Under the pieces are notes generated by a model. That model was not told where the DNA came from, did not search any database, and saw nothing but the letters and a program-made list of their open reading frames with translations. A DNA stretch of 5,845 bases from Anaerolineae bacterium (GTDB lineage Bacteria > Chloroflexota > Anaerolineae > JAAYZQ01): positions 1 through 5,845 of the forward strand of contig JAFGOG010000144.1 of the NCBI GenBank assembly GCA_016926595.1, given 5' to 3'. Shown here one piece after another: positions 5,667-5,845 of this stretch. The translations under genes were made by a program, and so were the position numbers. Positions within the stretch are counted from its first letter, which is position 1; each line of letters starts with the position of its first letter.

Positions 5667-5845
5667 ATGAAGCCAAGCAAAACTTTGAGTTTCCTGCTCC
5701 TGCTCAGCCTGCTTCTGGCCGGCCTTTCCGCGCCGGCAGCGACCAGTCCTCTCGCCCCAGGGCCGGGGACCTCCGAGGCTGATCTGTCGAAAGTAGACCC
5801 CGCCGTGCTCGACCAACTGGCATTGGACGGGGAAGCCGAGTTTCA
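5667..5845 (+). CDS. Secreted protein, 5' part only; possibly an S8 (subtilisin-like) protease prepropeptide
   Basis: The frame opens at ATG 5667 and runs off the window, giving 59 residues. There is an in-frame stop at 5655, so ATG 5667 is the first ATG, GTG or TTG of the frame. Residues 1-25 form a clear Sec signal peptide: KPSK in the n-region, a Leu-rich core (7-20), and an A-x-A site near 22-24. A Pro/Ser/Thr/Ala-rich stretch follows, and then VDPAVLDQLALDGEAEF (43-59). That last segment resembles the beginning of the I9-type propeptide of large secreted S8 peptidases in Chloroflexota, where it leads into a strand such as F-x-V-x-L. This assignment rests on remembered similarity over 17 residues and is tentative; another exported protein with a similar N-terminal domain is possible. 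A GGGAGG site (5647-5652) lies 14 nt from the start, longer than usual. The promoter candidate at 5598-5627 precedes it. Confidence 0.8.
   Translation, partial: MKPSKTLSFLLLLSLLLAGLSAPAATSPLAPGPGTSEADLSKVDPAVLDQLALDGEAEF

Noticed and set aside
5645..5782. Short plus-strand frame from ATG 5645 overlapping the exported-protein start
   Set aside because: It is in a different frame from the clear signal peptide, has no ribosome binding site of its own, and ends at about 5782.

Overview
The window is GC-rich bacterial DNA and is fully coding apart from short gaps. Several traits suggest Chloroflexota, probably the Anaerolineae/Caldilineae group. These are the NHL-propeller protein with an acidic DPDGDG insert, a secreted hydrolase ending in a YLPLV-type tail, a GC-rich palindrome of the kind scattered between genes in such genomes, extended -10 promoters, and the start of a probable secreted S8-type protease. 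The taxonomic call is inference from remembered family traits; no 16S or other marker is present.

Layout: the left third reads rightwards. It holds the 3' end of an NHL beta-propeller protein (1-890), a perfect 10-bp-stem palindrome (918-940), and a secreted alpha/beta hydrolase (955-2247) whose Ser-Asp-His triad and spacing resemble cutinase/PET-hydrolase-like enzymes, followed by a C-terminal beta-sandwich domain. The middle and right read leftwards as a tight three-gene operon. Its order of transcription is glmU (5478 to 4033), a CNNM/HlyC-type membrane protein with a CBS pair (4031 to 2670), and cytidine deaminase cdd (2677 to 2270). glmU and the CNNM gene are 1 nt apart, and the CNNM gene and cdd overlap by 8 nt, so translational coupling is likely. 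The hydrolase and cdd converge with only 22 nt between them. At the right edge a divergent intergenic region (5479-5666) carries two oppositely directed extended -10 promoters. It leads rightwards into the 5' end of a secreted protein (5667 onwards).

How the genes work together: GlmU makes UDP-GlcNAc for the cell envelope from GlcN-1-P, acetyl-CoA and UTP, using Mg2+. Cdd returns cytidine and deoxycytidine to the uridine pool that feeds UTP. CNNM-family proteins are linked to Mg2+ and other cation handling. The operon could therefore join precursor supply to UDP-GlcNAc synthesis, although the CNNM protein here has lost family signature residues. The rightward genes at both ends encode exported or surface-type proteins. 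I found no mobile element, CRISPR array, tRNA or rRNA. The most notable points are the PETase/cutinase-like hydrolase with its YLPLV tail, the degenerate CNNM transmembrane domain, and substitutions at two usually invariant Asn positions in the GlmU uridyltransferase domain.
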